64,000 nucleotides of DNA, from assembly GCF_964340395.1 (NCBI RefSeq), contig NC_135560.1, positions 14,240,098 through 14,304,097 of the forward strand, written 5' to 3'. Origin of the DNA: Glandiceps talaboti. Taxonomy: Eukaryota; Hemichordata; Enteropneusta; Spengelidae. The notes beneath the pieces are model-generated. The model had not been told where the DNA came from. It did not search any database and saw only the letters and a program-made list of their open reading frames with translations. This document shows positions 22,301 through 31,900 of this stretch, one piece after another. Position 1 is the stretch's first letter; each line of letters starts with the position of its first letter. A program made the position numbers and the translations under genes.

Positions 22301-25300
22301 TGAATGGTGTTGCTATGTACTACACCTACAAAGTTATTATGCAAATTTTGAAATTTTACAACAATATGGCTGCCATTCGGCCATATTTGATTCGGTCGCC
22401 AAACAAGTGATGTGCACACGTCTCACATAGCATTTTACTTTTGTGCCACGTTTGGTTGAAATCGGGTGATGCATGCCTACATGTACATCTGGAATCCAAA
22501 GTCACAGATCAAAAGTATTTATTAAATTATTTTGAAAATAAAAGTACATTTATTCCACATTCCTTTCATAACTCCTACCTATTGGTGAAAAGCTTGGAGT
22601 GTTCACTGATACCTTTTTTCAAATCCTGAGTCTGTTGTGGAAGAGAATCAAATCGTCTTCCAGCACTGCACATTAATTTCTCGACTCTTTCCTCACTAAT
22701 CTCCAGTGGACTCGGTAACTTGTCAGCCACCATAGCTTTGGTGAAGTCAAGGTATTTACATATGGTAATTTTATATAGTTGTTACTACACATCACTCCAC
22801 CCAAATGTACCCACAAAGATCTCTCATATCGAACTCTAACCTATACTTCTGCCAGAATGTAAGCATAGGTTAACGTGAGATCTTCATTGGGCAGAGTGAA
22901 GCAGAGCGCTGTTGATTCTTTTCATAGGCATAAGATTTGCACATGTATGATTACTTTGAGAAAATGTTGACGTGTGTCTTAAAGGATACAAAGAACTGCC
23001 TTTGACAGGGGAATCCACTGACTTAAGATAGCCTGGAGATGAACTCTAGAATCGGTATGACGTGCATCTCGTGCCGTTATCTTCAAATTTAATGACTTTA
23101 CTATCTTTTCTATTTTCTCCCTATCTCTGAAATAGAAAATATCATGAGTGCATTTATTTCATACTGCATGAAAGTGATAAATCTGTATATTGATGAAACA
23201 GCACCTGTATACATACACACCCCCAAAATTTGCATATTGGCGACACACCACCTGTTTATTTTTCTTCTTCTGAAATTGGATCACCAGGGTGTATCCATGC
23301 AGTGAATGGAAATATTAGTATATTTGCGTATTACAACTATGGTTTTCACTAAACCTTGCTGCATTTATTGAAATTGAAGTAATATAAAATTATAAACATA
23401 CTCTTCAAAATGGTTTGTACAGATGTATAACTGCTTTAAAGCTGCACTAGCTGTTTTGTTTGATACAAAAACTTACTTATTCTACATCCTACATCCTGAA
23501 CAGTATTGCATCATCTGTGGGTAATTATATTTTTGTAGCTGTACACATAATAAATCAAATCAAATCAAATTGATTTTTGGGTCCACACCCAAAAATCAAT
23601 GCCTTCAACAGCAATCATGATTTCAACCTGTTTCTGTATTGTGTATGGATAATATTGACCAATGATTAACGCGTGCAATGTCTAATTATTAATATTTTAA
23701 CAATTTTTAGTGAATATATTGTGGTTGTCTGATCGAAAAATTGATATTCCAGTTACAGTCTTAACATGGTGACAGATTCAAAATTGAGATTTCGCTCAAG
23801 ATCAAAACTTGTCTCTACACTACCTACATACAATATTGACCACTAATTAACAGATACAATGTCTTTTTACAAGTAACTGACCAATTTTTAGTGAATACAT
23901 CTCTGGTTATTTGATGAAAAAAATGCCCCAGTTGCAGTTAGTGTAGGTTTAATAGTGAAATAAGACATGATATGAAGGAATTGACTGCTATGATAATATG
24001 TACACCTTACCTCCTTTCTAGTACAGTCTCATACACTGACCACACATTTTCAAGTACAAATTGTACAAACAATGGTTTCTTGGCTTTACTCTATATACAA
24101 AGATGAAATGATAAAAAGTCAATATTATGCCTTCAATAATTGACATGTTTCACAAATCTGACAGCATATTGCTTAAGAGACAAGACTATTTTACAGATTT
24201 CAAAATATTACACAGCAATGTTGAAATACATTTATTTAGACTTTTGAAAATGTGTTCATTTTAACAAATAGCACATTTTTATTTAGAAAGCTAATCTTTC
24301 TGTGTGAGCAAAAAGGTTGCAGTTATGTTGACAGACCATCAACAAATCATCAAAGATTACAAAATCAGACAATCAAACAGACTGCTTCAATTCACAGTGT
24401 TTCTGACCAACGATATCTAGCAATGCATCTAATTGTGGAATGTGTTATCATAATTTTTGACATTTTCACTTACTTGTGCTCCTTTCATGATTCTCTTGGT
24501 TTTACTATTCAGATAGAAATCTCCCCACAGTGTCTTCCTCAGAATATCGGCCTTAATGCCCAACTTACTGGCATACATGTCAGCGAAATGACTTATGCTG
24601 TAAACAGAGCAACAACGAAACAATGGCTATTGCTATATGGTTACATAGATGCATGGAAGTAACAGATGCTAAACTCTCTTGCTTCTACCATTGCATAATA
24701 ATAATTGAAATTAGAGTAGATTGAATTGAATTGAATTGAGATTTATTCCACCAGAGAAGAAAAATATAGACACAAACTTTGAAAGCAACATTTCTGGTGA
24801 GGGCAAAATTTAGGGTTGGCTTAAACTAGGATTGGTCAGGTTATCGGAATACCCATTTTTTTTTTATTTTGCCTAAAGACATCAAAAGTAAATTCAGTTA
24901 TGTGTGCACATCTTACCTAAACCCCCATCCATCTATAGCACTAGCAAATATAACATTGCCTTGATCTGGTGAGAAATAAAGATTAGAGTCATCGGTTTCT
25001 TCAAGTCCTGCACTCCAATCGTACACTTGATCTTCTCCTAATGATGGTTGAATTGATTCTTCAACACCATTGGATTTCTGTTAAAATGGTAGACAATGGT
25101 CAATTTGTATTTGAAACACTAACATTGGTATTTACATTATCTGTAGTAATTACTTTTAATGGAATCTGTTTTGTACCCCTATATACATATTGATCGTTTT
25201 TGTAGGATGAGAAGTAAAATAGTTCAAAAAACTGCTCACCACTATTAAAATTAAAAGAATTAAAGGGACACAAGCTGAAGCTTTTTACTCAAGTGAAAAT

Positions 25301-27054
25301 ACTCAAAATGAACTCACATTCCTGTATAATGTTAATGTCAATGCATGTCTTCTATAACCTTACAATTGTAATTCTGGCACTGTTAGAACAATTGATTGCT
25401 TTTTTGATACGTATGATAAATTACATCATCGGATCGTTGATACCAGGTTTGAGTTCATTCAATTGCAAGTGATGGTTAAGTCTGCTTCAGTAAGTACAAT
25501 ACTGTGAGCACCTTTTAAATATGCAGCAAAAACTACACCTAAACACGTATCAACTCAGCTTGTGCCCCTTTAATTTTTTTTTTCATCCTACACTGAATTA
25601 TTGATCTTGCCCCTTAGTATCAATGTCCATTTGTGTTGTACTTACATTAGCTGATTTCTCCATTACATCTGAAGCAAACAATGTACCCGTCACTGCATTT
25701 ACTTGTTCTAGGATTTGTTGTAGATGAAGGTGTGCTTCCATGGGACTCTCTTTCAATTCTGTTATTAGTCTGTCTATCTTATTCAACACTAACACTGGTT
25801 TGATGTTCTCCAGCCAGGCTTGTCTTAAGACAACATGTGTCTAGGGTAGGAGGGTAAAAAGGTGTTAATATTTGAAAGTATGATTTGGTATTACAAATAG
25901 AACAAGCCTTCATAGAAGACATAGTCCCCCCCCCCCTCCCACAACTGGTGTGTTACATGGCAAAGGTAATGTGCAAATTTGAATGGTGTCTCTCAATTCA
26001 AAACTTCATATTTGTCATTTGACCTTGAATATGTAGGTCAAAGTCAAAGGTCAAGGTATAAAAAGAAAGTATGATTTCGTATTACCGGGTATTACAAATA
26101 GAAATATTCATACAGATACCGACATATATCTTCATGTACTTATTACATATTTGGTGATTTGTTATACTAATTATGGCAGCCATCCAGACATCTGTGAAAA
26201 GTGTCATCAAAATGCCAGTGAAATCAAGCACATTTTCATATTTTGTCTGCCATCAATGTAGACTAAATGTATTTTACCATATTACTTTTCAAAGCCAATC
26301 AAATCAGTGCTTTGTATGTTGAAAACTTTTGCTGACACTGACCAATCAGATTGCAAGGAAATTATAACCAATTACAGCCATGGATAAATTAGCTGTTATC
26401 AGTTCCCAATTATCAAAGCTGATAAGGAACCAGAAACCAGTCTAGTCAAGTACCTACCTGAGGTGAAACGCCCTCTACAACATCCACAACAACGAGGGCA
26501 CCATCACACAGTCTAACAGCTGTTGACACTTCACTAGAGAAATCCACATGGCCTGGTGAGTCTATCAAGTTTATCAGATAATCCGAGTTGTCTGCAAAAC
26601 AAAACATTAATTAGTAGTATCAACTTCAATCACTTTCAATGTGACACTTGGCTATCTGACTCACATTACTGGCTTGACAGTATGAGTATATGTTCTCTGA
26701 ACTACCGGTACATTTCAAGCCAGCTAGCTAATCCTCTGGGCTAACTCAATATGAGCATTCTTATGCCTTGATTTCTAACTTTGCATTGTTTCTTGTTGAT
26801 ATTTCTAATATCAAATTGTGTGACTTACCATTTTTATAATGTAATGATATAGCACTAGATTTCATGGTAATTCCTCTCATCTGTTCATCTTGCCTGCTAT
26901 CCATATATCTTAATTTTCCAGCTAATCGTTGGGAAATAATTCCATTGCTAGCAATTAGTGCATCTGCTATCGTTGTTTTCCCTGTCATATGAAGAAGATG
27001 TGAAAAATATGATTATGTTGATTTGTGGCAATACATATGTCAATGTGTGTGTGT

Positions 27055-27101
<47 letters not shown>

Positions 27102-27743
27102 CAGTGTATACATTTTTAACTTCAATGTACTTGGGTCATGTATTGTCATGTTTTCTTTCCCTGAATGTAACAGAATGTGTTGTAATTGTTGTAACTCTTA
27201 GTCCATAAAATATTTTGCATTCCGTTCATAAAGGGTGACAAAACTTACTGTCTAACTCTGCAGCAGGTGCAATCTTGACCTTGTCAAAATCAACCCCCAC
27301 TCCCACCCTCCACCATGTACAATCTCAACCCGGTCAAATCAACTCCCATCCTACCCTTCCCACCCCCATACCTCCAGCAGGTGCAATCTTGACTTGGACA
27401 AGATCAAAGCCACCTATGCATGTGATGGCTGACAAGAAAGCATTTATAGGAATTCTTGTTGTTGGCCGTACAAGTACAGCACTATTTGATGATGAAAGTT
27501 CTTGTCTTGGCTTAAATATAAGACAAGAACTTCCAAAGTGAACTATCTCCTTAACTGTCATTTAGTTTTGAATTACATAGTGTACCTGTTGTATGAATTT
27601 GACTGCAATATGCTGGATATTTTTAGTAATGAAATCAACCCTACAAACTTACCATGGTCTACATGTGCAAGTATACATATATTCCTAATATTAGCTGGGT
27701 TGTGTTGCAATGTTGCTATGTGCTTCGCATTGATGGTCCTCAT
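16355..27743 (-). CDS. EFL1: EFL1, elongation factor-like GTPase 1
   Basis: EFL1 works with SBDS in the cytoplasm to release eIF6 from late 60S subunits. There are seventeen coding exons (5' to 3'): 27653-27743, 26829-26981, 26458-26591, 25646-25840, 24917-25077, 24474-24597, 24011-24090, 22990-23126, 22613-22735, 21852-21951, 21373-21497, 20960-21135, 20254-20527, 19385-19532, 17657-18555, 16978-17162 and 16355-16543. The total is 3294 nt, all in phase, giving 1097 residues (human 1120). GTPase motifs are AHVDHGKTT at 26-34, RGIT at 66-69, DSPGH at 92-96 and NKID at 146-149. Later blocks include [25 protein letters not shown] and [12 protein letters not shown]. The end, GKNK, is like human. 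All introns are GT-AG. Intron 8 has U12-type signals, unlike the others. The gene is divergent from the SAXO2-type gene. Confidence 0.97.
16544..17656 (-). other. EFL1 introns 16 and 15
   Basis: The intron at 16544-16977 contains a CA/CATA-rich microsatellite at 16797-16900. The intron at 17163-17656 contains (GTT)n at 17404-17432. Nothing else is recognised. Confidence 0.7.
18556..19384 (-). repeat. EFL1 intron 14 with short degenerate tandem repeat
   Basis: Within this 829-bp intron, 18705-18835 holds four imperfect copies of a phrase like TTGATTGACACCTTTCAATT spaced about 30-45 bp apart. A looser relative lies near 19110-19150. The rest is unremarkable. Confidence 0.6.
20174..20307 (-). 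repeat. Tandem duplication of the 3' end of EFL1 exon 13
   Basis: A 70-bp unit covering the last ~55 nt of exon 13 plus its donor (20244-20307) is repeated immediately downstream on the minus strand (20174-20236). The second copy keeps a donor (CCAG|GTAGGTG) and an open frame for [16 protein letters not shown], differing from the exon by two conservative changes, but has an extra T near its 5' edge. It has no proper upstream acceptor. Confidence 0.85.
20528..20959 (-). other. EFL1 intron 12
   Basis: Bases 20620-20775 carry a dispersed repeat with the phrase TGCCAAGTTTGATTGAAATC and the end CCTGCTGGGGAC. A relative with TGCCACGTTTGGTTGAAATC is in the intron at 21952-22612 (near 22443). No gene or RNA is seen. 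Confidence 0.5.
21498..22612 (-). other. EFL1 introns 10 and 9
   Basis: The introns at 21498-21851 and 21952-22612 flank exon 10. The larger one contains the TTTGGTTGAAATC repeat near 22443. Otherwise AT-rich with no features. Confidence 0.5.
22736..22989 (-). other. EFL1 intron 8, predicted U12-type intron
   Basis: The donor reads T|GTATCCTTTAAG, an exact match to the minor-spliceosome consensus RTATCCTTT. Near the 3' end the sequence CCTTGAC lies with its branch A 11 nt before the AG (ACCAAAG|CTATGG), matching the TTCCTTRAC branch consensus and the short spacing. There is no polypyrimidine tract. Splicing here (phase 1) gives [13 protein letters not shown], which fits the family. Confidence 0.85.
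23127..24010 (-). repeat. EFL1 intron 7 with hairpin and 184-bp spaced duplication
   Basis: A perfect 14-bp hairpin, ATTGATTTTTGGGT with a CCAC loop, lies at 23569-23600 just after an (AAATC)n tail (23551-23570). A ~115-bp segment starting ATTGACC at 23654 recurs at 23838 (offset 184 bp), sharing AATTTTTAGTGAATA and CCAGTTRCAGT. The rest is plain AT-rich intron. Confidence 0.7.
24091..24473 (-). other. EFL1 intron 6
   Basis: A 383-bp intron between CAA|GTAAGT and TATAG|AGTAAA. Nothing else is seen. The open frame at 24252-24662 on the plus strand is antisense noise. Confidence 0.6.
24598..24916 (-). other. EFL1 intron 5
   Basis: A GAATT pentamer run (24722-24744) followed by GAGATTTATTCCACC looks like the reverse of a LINE or SINE 3' end. 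No other feature. Confidence 0.5.
25264..25569. mobile_element. TTAA-flanked MITE, copy A (EFL1 intron 4)
   Basis: Flanked by TTAA at 25260-25263 and 25570-25573. Terminal inverted repeats are AGGGACACAAGCTGA and, on the other strand, AGGGGCACAAGCTGA. The 306-bp body is clearly related to copy C at 63297-63646 (shared GTATGATAAATTAC and ATACCAGGTTTGAGTTCA). TTAA target duplications suggest a piggyBac-type nonautonomous family. Confidence 0.85.
25574..25616. mobile_element. Fragment of second TIR element family next to copy A
   Basis: The reverse complement of 25585-25616 reads AAGGGGCAAGATCAATAATT and then CAGTGTAGGAT, the same terminal repeat as the element at 44298-44744. The internal phrase GGAATCTGTTTTGTAC of that element occurs at 25160-25175, on the other side of copy A. 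I infer that copy A inserted into an older member of this family. Confidence 0.6.
25841..26457 (-). other. EFL1 intron 3
   Basis: Contains a poly(C) run at 25927-25938 and two related phrases about 195 bp apart (AAGTATGATTTGGTATTAC near 25877 and AAGTATGATTTCGTATTAC near 26066). No gene seen. Confidence 0.5.
26982..27652 (-). other. EFL1 intron 1
   Basis: Includes (GT)n at 27042-27099 and short direct repeats (AGCAGGTGCAATCTTGAC near 27261 and 27376). A 75-codon minus-strand frame at 27334-27561 has no family support. Confidence 0.5.
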
Positions 27744-27769
27744 CTTGTAAGTTCTGTTACGTCAGACCA
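27744..27769 (-). other. EFL1: EFL1 5' UTR part of first coding exon
   Basis: The minus strand reads TTTGTTGCAG|TGG 26 nt before the ATG, a good acceptor. A strong donor AAG|GTAAGC lies upstream at 28451-28459. I infer a noncoding first exon ending at 28457 and spliced to 27769, as in many EFL1 transcripts. Confidence 0.5.
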
Positions 27770-28450
27770 CTGCAACAAAGAATATAACATGGTTTAATAG
27801 CAACTGTAAGCTGGTTTCACATTAAACTATGCTTCAACATGCTTACAAACATTACAGTGAAACTGATGACAAAACACTGTGATAGTTACATCACTCATAG
27901 CTAAAATGTATATATGTGTACAACTCACTAGTCTTCGCAAGCTTTGTGTTTACATTAAGATAGAATGTATCATATGATGACATTGTCATTGAGTTATTAT
28001 TGGGGATATCAATAGCAAAGATACTTAGATGGTTTTAGTATCTCAAACAAAACCCTGGAGGTACAAGTGAGACTAGACATCCAAACCTAGAGATGGTATT
28101 TCTACGATCACAAGTCTCCGGGCTAAAATATGGTAATTGGTATAATACTAAATTTACATTACTAGTGTAACTGTATTATTACTATTAATTTCATATTTCC
28201 GACAACGACAACATAGGTACGTGTCCAGCGGTATATCACACAGATTCCAGTATTTCTCATTATAGTCACCCCCTTAGCCCTTGTAATAGTGGAATAATGT
28301 ATCAGTTTGCAGTAGTTGTAATAGCTGATCATGACGACGGCATGGATCATGCCCCATGATGACAGTAACATCATTTCACCAGTGACATGTGGACAGTGTA
28401 CTAGTCGATCGAGCTATGAACTTGGCCGAACCTGGCCGTGTGGCTATGTC
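27770..28450 (-). other. Predicted EFL1 5' UTR intron
   Basis: AT-rich DNA between the proposed noncoding exon and the coding start exon. No coding, RNA or repeat feature is recognised. Confidence 0.4.
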
Positions 28451-28457
28451 GCTTACC

Positions 28458-28986
28458 TTCTTTTCACAGATACACGATGAAAGTGGGGTACTGTCGACGA
28501 TTTCGTAGTCTAGAACACAACGTGGAGATCTTTAACTGTTACATATGCGTTTCATCCTTCGTTTTATACATCAAATACAATTTTGCCGGTCCTTGCGCAA
28601 CTTCCGGCTTGCTACTTTGGGTGTCTCGCACTTTGTCTCGCACCTTGAAATTCTCTGTAAAGGAATCGTTGATGGCGGTAATTATTGACCTTGTCATGAC
28701 CTCATGCCCATCAATTATAAAACAGCCAATCAAATACAGTGAAGGCTTTGTTGTTTGCCTCGCCCTTGGAAATGTGTCATAAATATTCAATAGCTTGCTA
28801 TTCAGCTCGTTGACGTGGCAACAACAAGCACGAAACAAACTAACGCGACACCGAAGCCATTAAACACCCATCAACACTGGTACACAACTCGAAGCCTTCT
28901 GCAGGGATTATCACCGAGTAATTTTCGGTTTAAAATCATCGTAAGCCAACAACCAGAGCTGTGAAATTCAACTCTGGGAAGCAATA
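28458..28986. promoter_or_regulatory. Shared EFL1 / SAXO2 divergent promoter region
   Basis: The two genes diverge from here, with about 530 bp between the proposed EFL1 noncoding exon end and the SAXO2-type ATG. Visible motifs are ACTTCCGG (ETS core) at 28600-28607, CCAAT at 28726-28730, and an X-box at 28809-28822. The region has more CpG than its surroundings and no TATA box that I can place. EFL1 and SAXO2 are also head-to-head neighbours in human, so a shared promoter is likely. Confidence 0.6.
28809..28822 (+). promoter_or_regulatory. RFX X-box-like site
   Basis: GTTGACGTGGCAAC matches the palindromic X-box GTTGCCATGGCAAC at 12 of 14 positions. It lies 165 bp upstream of the SAXO2-type start. 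RFX factors drive ciliary genes through such sites, and SAXO proteins are axonemal. Confidence 0.65.
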
Positions 28987-31900
28987 ATGACGAAGAGGTG
29001 TATCTGTGAAATATGCACGTGTGGGTAAGTACAGATCTTCCGTATTGTCTATGGTGTATGATAACTGTCCTTGTGTTCACGTTGCGAAGGTATTTCATTC
29101 CCTAAGCATAGCGTCCTGGGTATATAGCGTCCTAATATCGACGATTACAGATCAAAATACATTGTATCCGAAGTATCAGAAAAGGGTCGGTTCGATCATA
29201 ATTTAATGTACCTTTCTAATTATGCAAGTCAAAGATTTTACACAACTACTGAGCTAGACTGTTGGTCCGTCCCCTTCACCGAGGACGTTTTGCATACTTA
29301 TCCTAGTTAAGATCAGTGGCGATCGATAATGTTTGTAGCAAGGACATTTAATCGTTATGTGTAGCAAAGCAACGGTGAAACTGATAGATCTAGATACATT
29401 GTACAAATATACCCCAACATACTAAATTAACACACACAAAACCCATTAAAAATAGTGTATAATTTTCCCCACTAAAATTTGACATAAGTGAGAACCAAAC
29501 GGTTACATAGGGTGAGCGAGTGTTATATCGCTATTGTTGCCATACTTGTCAACATTGAATATATGACATACACGTTAACAGTTAAAAGAGTGCCTAAAGG
29601 TCCGGCTCAACTCCTTACTTAAACACACAGTGTGATGTAATTTTGAAGGGACTCATTATCATGTCTGGTGAAAGAGTATTTCTAAATTTACTGTTTAAAA
29701 AACAATGAAAGAAACACATTGTAAAACAGACCTCCGAGACACTTCTGTTGGTATGGGTGGTTGGAATCTTAATTAATGGACACCTGGCTGCTCTGTCAGA
29801 GTTGAAGAATTCATTTTGTTGGGAAATTAATTTTATCCTTTAACGATCCATAAAATTGAATGCACCACGCTTAGATTACTGAAATCACAGTTCTCATTGT
29901 CAGGACAATGGCTCATTAAATTAGATGACAGAAATCTAATGAGACACAGTAAATAATACACCAGTCTGTGGCTTTAAAAATTCATCAATCTGTGTGTACA
30001 AAACAGTAAAAAAAACCCATTAACCTTGGGTATACTGTATGTCTTGAGAAATAGTATTTGAATATTAGGTAGCTTAATAACCAGGTGGCTGCTCACACTT
30101 AATTGGTTCTTATTTTCAATGAGATGTCAGCCAGGTCACTACTTCATATTGACAAAATAAACAATTTAAGATTTGAAGTGAGGTCCATTCAGGATACTTT
30201 ACCTGCCATAAAGGGGTTCAAATGTAACAAGCTGTCGCTATGACAACCTATCAATACAATTAAAAAGTGGAACGTTTTATCCTAGTGTAAAGAGAATGTG
30301 TCCATTAATAGTTTGGTTACTCAAAAATAAAACAAATAAAGTTTTATGTTAATTCATTGAAATCCCCGATCTTCTGGTATTGGTTTGTGAGGAGATGATG
30401 AAAAATGTCAAACAAAAGGTTGAAGTGGGATTTTCTTATCAAATACAAGTTGAGGTTGTTCTGTAGGAGTTGATTTATTTGATTTGGAATTAACTGAATA
30501 TAAAGCTGTAATGCTTACATGTTATCATCACCTAGTAATATCTTGTGACAGTATTTAACCTTTCACCTCATTGAACATTGTCATATTAAAGTTCGGATTA
30601 TAACCTTGCCAACCTTATTTTTGTGCATTTGTCATGAGCAGGAAATCCTTCCCTTCCCCAGACAGTCACCTGTCTAGCAAAATTTTAGAGAAAATTTCAC
30701 TAAAGTTTGTAACATCTCGTGTATGATTAACACAAAATTGCAGACTTTGAGAAATGTACTTGTGTTATTTTTTATATCAACATTTATTTGTTCAACCCCC
30801 TCCCCCCGACTGACTCATGAATTTGAAAATCTTACAATAAGTAATTCCATTCAAATATATCAATATTGCTTTGCATACAAATCAGACAAGTTCTGAAAAT
30901 TCATAATTTTTCATTTTACATTCTGTACTCTTACTTAGCTTCAGTTTTTGTAACATTTTCTCTTCTGTTTTTGTCACAGGCGTCATCGATGCCCACACAA
31001 GCCACAAGGTACTATTCAAAAGGGCTTTGGTCCCTGCCATTTATCTGAATATGCCAACAAGTACAAAGGATATCCCAGTGCAGGCAGGAGGGATAACTTT
31101 AAACCTAGGGAAGAAATGATCAAAGGTGTTGGTCCCATGGCTGGAGTCACCACTCACAAGTAAGTGATTTTTTAGTCTGTTCTGCCAAGAGCTTTGACCA
31201 TACTGGATGACTCAAAACAATACAACTTTTGAGACTTGAAAATGCATGAATGAATAAGTGTCAACACTCCATATACAGTGGTAATTTGCTTATGTTGAGG
31301 AATCATGGTAACAGAAAAGGGGAAAGGGGTAAAAGTGCAGTAGTTTACCATAGAATCTACCACATACAACTCTGTTTGGGAATCCCAGTGAATAACTGGA
31401 GAACTCAGGTAAATTTTACCTACTTTGCACCCCTTAACAAAAACGCTGATATATCAGGAAATGTATTGGATCATAATTAAGGACTGTAGTCTGAAAGGTA
31501 TGGTATGTCGTGCTACCCTTTCAGGTCCCACTTCACCTGATGTAGGGTGTCACGACATATCATATCTTACAGTCTAAGTGAGGGCAATTCAACCTGTGAT
31601 AATGGACGATCAGATTAATCTTATCACTCTATCTATCTATCAGGAAATGTATTTAATCACCCATGAGGGTGATGAGCAAAGTCTGTCTCTGACTTCTCAT
31701 TTAAATTATATTCCCAGAGAAAAAAAATTATGAGCAGTCTGGGGAAAGTAAAAATTTAATTTAAAAAAAAAAAAGTAGCTGAATCCGATACAAAATAGTA
31801 TTTCTATAAGACTGTAGTTACATATATTTAAGTGTGTCAAAAAAATTAAAAAACTGTACAGTGGTCTTATTCCAGTCTGGTTGTTTTCTTTGAAGTATGT

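Noticed and set aside
24252-24662. 136-codon plus-strand frame
   Set aside because: It is antisense to EFL1 exon 6 and its flanks, whose minus-strand coding and splice sites are clear.
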